A stretch of 64,000 nucleotides of DNA, taken from positions 2,232,001 to 2,296,000 of the forward strand of contig VNKQ01000002.1 in the NCBI GenBank assembly GCA_016508695.1. Reading direction: 5' to 3'. The translations under genes were made by a program, and so were the position numbers. The stretch comes from Hyphodiscus hymeniophilus (taxonomy: Eukaryota > Ascomycota > Leotiomycetes > Helotiales > Hyphodiscaceae). This document shows positions 59,481-64,000 of this stretch, piece by piece. Below the pieces are notes generated by a model, which saw nothing but the letters and a program-made list of their open reading frames with translations, had not been told where the DNA came from and made no database searches. Position 1 is the first letter of the stretch, and every line of letters starts with the position of its first letter.

Positions 59481-60999
59481 CTTAAATAATTCCCGAAATC
59501 CTTAGTCGGTTAATAGAAATATTTAAAGAAACTATAATAAGACCTTAAGGGAATAAAGAAACTATTTTTTATATTGACTATAATAAACTATTATAATTAT
59601 CTTTATTAACTAGTTAAATTAAAACTATTTAATAATTTACTTAAATGCCAAAAGATTCTATTCTTATTAAACTTATTAATAAAGTAAGAATAAGTAGATT
59701 TAATATCGCTAATTTCCTTATAAGTATTAATATTACTCTTTCTATTAAGTAACTACTTAATCGTTTCCTTTAATATAAAGTATAATTAGTATATATATTA
59801 TAATTATCTATCCCTAGTCGAAAACCCTAACGTTATTAAGTTAATATAATAATAGTTACGAGATTCTAATTATTATTAATTATAAACGAAGGTCTTAGCA
59901 AGTACAAAGTATAATTTATAACTTAAAGTGCTTTTATATAATAGTTTATATTAATAGTATATTACTATATTATAATATAATAAATAGGGGAGTAATAGCG
60001 GAACTAATTAGTCTAAAAATAATAATAAGACTCTAGCTTAAGATATATAATCTAAAAGACAATTAGTATATAAAGGTAGCTAATAAAAAAAAAGTTTATA
60101 TTAACTAGTATATTTTAATAAAAGTAATAATAAAAGAAATTCGAATAATCTTACGAGTATTTATTATAAAACTTAATAACTTATATAAACTTCTCTTATT
60201 ATATAATTAAATAGCCCGAGTATAAGCTATTAAGAATTATTATAATAATTCTCTTATTATCTATAGAAAAACGAGAGTAATAATACGAGTACTAGTATTA
60301 CTAGTACTTACTCTAGTTATCGAGGTAGTCTTTAAGTAAAGATTTAATATTAATATAAACTCTTTAAGATTAGAGGCATTTAAGAAAAATAACAATAATA
60401 ATAAGAAAGATTAAAAGAAAATATTAAAATTATTTAATAAAATAAAAATTATAAATAAAGTTAAGTATAAATAAGAGTACTCTAAATAAAGAAAAGACTC
60501 GCGCTAATAAGAGTATAAGCCCCTTACTAATATACCGAATAGCCTAAGGGACCCGATATTAATATTTCTCTTCTTATCGACTAAAATTATTAGCTAGAAA
60601 TTATAGTAAGTAATAGTTATTTATAAAGTTAATATCTTAAAAACATATAAGATAAGTTTGTCTTATAATACTTACTATTAAAACTAATTATATAAAACTA
60701 AGTATTAATATATCTAGTTACTCGTCGCCTTATATAATGCTCTTTATCGGATATACTTACTATTACTATTAATACTTAGTTTAAAAGTATAAGTATAGTA
60801 TTAAGTGATTATATAAATAACCCTACTTACATAATATAAGCTAAAAGACTTTTATATACCTAAAAAGACTACTTTATATTTAATATACGAGATATTAAAG
60901 TAATTAACCTTATTTATTATTTTATTAATTTTATCCCTAAAGCTATTCTTATTATACGCAAACCTAAACGCTATATTATAAAGGAGAAGGAGTTTATTA

Positions 61000-63450
61000 T
61001 AGAGATTTTCCCCTAGATAGTAAAAGTAAGAATACTAATACGAGAATTAAGCTATTAGAGAGTAATTACTAAATTCCCTCTAAAGAAGAAAGGTTCTAAC
61101 TAGCTAAGAGTAGTTTATAATTATATACTTATAAACTCTTTTACTATTAAACCCGTTTACTTAATATATAATATTAAAGAAGTCTTAAAAGTACTTATTA
61201 AAGATATATTTAAAGTATTTTTCTCTTGTAATATAACGAATAAATATTAAGTAATACTAATAAAACCTAGGGATAAATATAAGGTAGTAATACTCGCTTT
61301 AAATAGTTAATAGCTATATTATAAAATAGGTTAAAAATTAAAGGGAGCTTTATATACTTATAATTAGTTTATAAATCTCGTATTTAGATTAATACCTTAG
61401 TCGGATATAATACTAGCTTTCTTTACTTTAATTAAAGACTATAGTAATATAGTATTCGCACTATTTATAAATAACTATTTAAGAGTAACTATTACCTTTA
61501 AGAATATACTTACTTTCCTTTATAAAAAGTATTTTCCTTAAGTAATATTTACCCCCCTTAGTTTATCTCTATTAAAAGTAATATTCTTTTATACTAGCTT
61601 ACTAGACGTAATTGGCTTCTTTATAACCCTAGAGGGTTTACGCTTATTATTAAAGTATAAAAACTAAATAATAATATAATTAACTCTAAAGAATTATTAA
61701 AAAGTAAATAACTTCCTATATATTACTTTATTCCTTAAAATCTTTATTTTAAAAAGAGTAGACTACGCTATTATCCTTAAGAGATTATATTAAAAAGAAG
61801 TCTTTATTCTCTTTAAATTTACTAAAGAATTAATATATAAGAAATAAATAGACTCAAATAAATTTAATTAGGGTTTAGATTAGTAAAACTTATTTTAATA
61901 TATTAAAAATTCGATTGTTAATAATATTATATTTAATAAAGATAGTCCCAAATAATAGTACTTATATTATAACGCTAGTAAAAGAGTAGTAAGTAATATT
62001 CTTTTCTAACTTAAAGATATACTATTTAAGATAAAAGCAATTAGCTTATATAAGGACTAAATTTAGATTATAATATTTATTTTATTTTAATTATTAGATA
62101 TAGAAACCCGATATATAACTACTGAGAGAAAAGCCTTAATAATAGTTTGATATTTGGCTAAAGTATAATAGAGAGTAATAAAAAGCCCTTATTTAACTAA
62201 AATATATACTAACTATAATACCTTAGTCTTTATATTAGTAAATAATACTAACTCTTATAATAAAATTACGCGATAATTAAATAAGTTAACTAAATATAAT
62301 TTCGAGGTATACTATAGACTAAGTAAATCTAATTTAGTTAGTATTATAAATAGACTATCTTGACTTTTAAAAAACCTTTAAAATAATCCCTAACAATTTA
62401 ATAAAGAGAGGATATCTTTCGCTATAATACTAAAGCAAGGCCCTAGAGAATCGTTTATATAAAAAGACTAGTAATATAATTATAATAAATTTAATAATTT
62501 ACGTTCTTATAAAGTATATAGACTAATACTTATATTCTTACTTTATAGGGAGATTAGCCTTTTATATTTAAGTAAAAATAAAAAGTAATTAATTAAAAGA
62601 AAGTCACTTTAATTTTATATATTAGGAAAATATCTTATATATACCAAACGATTATTAATTATTATTACTAAGTATATTCTCGATTATAAAGTACTAGATA
62701 TTTTAAAATAAATATATAATATATATAATTATTTTGTAAAAGCTCTTATACTATATAAACTTTAAAGGGAATTCTATTAGCCGACTCGGGTTCGAGATAC
62801 AAATTAGTAATATAAGTCTTATAAAGTATATTAATATATAGGCCCCCGTTATAAAAGTACTAAGATAAAGCTTATATTATAATTTAAATATTAGAATATA
62901 ATTAATATAGATTTTCTTAGCCTAATAAATCCCGCGAGAGAAAATAAAGAGAAATACGTCCTTATAGTAATCGATTACTTTTTTAAGTATATTTTCCTTA
63001 AAGCCTACGCTTTTATTAATAAAGTAGTAATTATTAATTTCTAAGTAAATTATTTAATACCGATATTCGGATAGCCCGGATTAGCTTACCTCGATAATAG
63101 TTCGTACTTTATAATAATAAAAGTTAAGACTCTATTCGAATTATATAAATCCAATATTTATTACGCCCTTATTATATATCTTTAATTAGTAAGACTAGTC
63201 GAGAGATTAATATAATTAGTATTATTATAGTTATATAAATAAGTTATCGAGAGAAAACCTTAATTAATAATATTTTAAAACTATACTTGCCTAGAAATCG
63301 GTTTTATTATTAATACTAGATATATTTATACTAAAGGATTTATACTAATGGAATTCTTATTAGACTTTACTCTATTATAAATATAAAGCTCTCGAATCTA
63401 TAACAAACCCGTTAAATCGGATTAGTAATAATTTTAATTATACCTTAAAG
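61000..63450 (+). pseudogene. Decayed pol: reverse transcriptase, RNase H, integrase
   Basis: The RT part reads IGQKLKGALYTYNQFINLVF (stops taken as Gln), matching the GQGLKGAPHTYNQF block of some fungal Gypsy elements. RNase H follows with DIETRYITTERKALIIV and a YRLSKSNLVSIINRLS segment. Integrase gives INPARENKEKYVLIVIDYFF, PIFGQPGLAYLDNSSYF (the second catalytic Asp block) and LVERLI (catalytic Glu). The order RT, RNase H, integrase is that of Ty3/Gypsy, not Copia. Every domain carries many stops. Confidence 0.75.
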
Positions 63451-63969
63451 TATTATTAGTAATCCTAGGGGAGTAATAGAGTTTTCTTTAGGAATAGCGT
63501 AACGAAATATATAACTAGGTTATTATAATAATTATATAAGCGTACTTAAAAATCGAAGTACAATTTAAAGCGTAATAAACGAAACCTAAAGTTAGAAATC
63601 TAATATTTATATAGTATTACTAACTAAATAAGTAAAAGAGAAAGAAGCTTAAATTATAATAAATAGGCCTTCGATTAATTACTAGTTAGCTATTAGATAT
63701 TATAGTTTAAGTAACTAATATTTATAGTAATAAAAAGATAAGAAAATATTATCTAAATAACCTTAAAGTATATATATTATACTTAGACTAGCTCGATATT
63801 ATCCGATTTCTAATTAGACTCTCGGAACTTACTAAATACGATATTAATATATCTTTACTTAATATCGATTAATTTATAATAAAGTTTACTAATATACTAA
63901 GTAATCGCTACTTTAATCTTTTATCTCTTTATATATTTTGATTTACTATAGTTAGTTTATATTATAGCT

Positions 63970-64000
63970 AGGGGAGGGTATAGCTACTTTCTCGCTCTAA
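63970..64000 (+). other. Polypurine tract and start of a 3' LTR
   Basis: AGGGGAGGG at 63970-63978 is the only purine-G run in the island and is followed by TATAGCTAC, which would be TGTAGC or TGTGGC before RIP, the usual TG start of an LTR. A similar TATAGC begins at 57311, where the composition changes, and may mark the 5' LTR. The window ends too soon to prove the pair. Confidence 0.45.

Larger units (their letters stand above)
57310..64000 (+). mobile_element. RIP-decayed Ty3/Gypsy LTR retrotransposon
   Basis: Composition changes sharply near 57310-57420. CA and TG dinucleotides nearly vanish, TA dominates, and CG is still present, the signature of RIP (CpA to TpA on both strands). All frames are riddled with TAA/TAG, yet reading through them on the plus strand recovers a Gypsy order. 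A decayed gag zinc knuckle lies at 58880-58945. Reverse transcriptase is at about 61200-61620, RNase H at about 61960-62380 (ETRYITTERKAL, with YLTKIYTNY) and integrase at about 62690-63420 (INPARENKEKYVLIVIDYF, VINF-like, VERLI). A purine tract sits at 63970-63978 just before the window ends. The length fits one nearly full element whose 3' LTR is cut by the window edge. It is inactive. Confidence 0.85.

Noticed and set aside
57310..64000. Functional genes inside the AT-rich island
   Set aside because: Every frame is broken many times; all recognisable pieces belong to one decayed Gypsy element.
57310..64000. Mitochondrial or centromeric DNA as explanation for the AT-rich end
   Set aside because: The plus strand gives Gypsy gag/pol domains in order and the CA/TG loss is RIP-specific.
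1..64000. CRISPR array, prophage or bacterial operon
   Set aside because: No regularly spaced repeats; gene structure with spliceosomal introns is plainly fungal.

Overview
The window looks like nuclear DNA of a filamentous ascomycete (Pezizomycotina, possibly Leotiomycetes; the class is a guess). The genes have short introns of about 45-75 bases with GT...AG ends, there are Zn2Cys6 transcription factors and a fungal-type Dicer, and the right end is a retrotransposon decayed in the way repeat-induced point mutation (RIP) does it: CA and TG dinucleotides almost gone, TA very common. Exon structures were worked out by hand from splice signals, phase continuity and family motifs. Many true start exons lie outside the longest open frames.

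Layout. 1-5.6 kb: a small F-box/2EXR-like gene (-), a poorly coding stretch, and a five-exon Zn2Cys6 regulator (+). 5.9-6.5 kb: a possible small gene. 6.9-13.4 kb, minus strand: an eIF4E-binding protein of the 4E-T/Eap1 type and the ribosome-biogenesis factor URB1. 13.7-19.5 kb: IML1 (DEPDC5, the GATOR1/SEACIT subunit), divergent from URB1. 19.5-26.1 kb: a gene-poor stretch with one possible spliced minus-strand transcript. 26.1-29.8 kb: an FNIP/Lst4-like protein. 31.0-32.8 kb: a second Zn2Cys6 regulator. 33.1-34.2 kb: a broken SUR7-like membrane protein gene. 35.2-38.5 kb: an unnamed protein with a BTB-like segment and a ubiquitin-interacting motif. 39.6-41.2 kb: a GH43 beta-xylosidase. 41.5-42.1 kb: a truncated AYR1-like dehydrogenase relic. 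44.7-46.4 kb: an MFS sugar transporter. 46.6-48.9 kb: a TM9/EMP70 protein. 50.0-50.8 kb: a ubiquitin C-terminal hydrolase. 51.2-57.1 kb: Dicer-like 1. From about 57.3 kb to the end: a Ty3/Gypsy element in ruins.

Themes. The 6.9-29.8 kb block holds four growth-control genes: translation repression, 60S assembly, and two regulators of TORC1 nutrient signalling. The 39.6-46.4 kb block is sugar-related (xylosidase and sugar transporter) with carbon-repressor-type motifs before the transporter. The right end puts the RNA-silencing gene dcl1 only about 240 bases from a RIP-inactivated retroelement, two genome-defence signatures side by side. I found no clearly new multi-gene system. The most unusual items are the dcl1/retroelement junction, the spliced but mostly non-coding minus-strand transcript candidate at 19.6-20.5 kb, the UIM protein, and the Asp-to-Glu change in the UCH catalytic triad.
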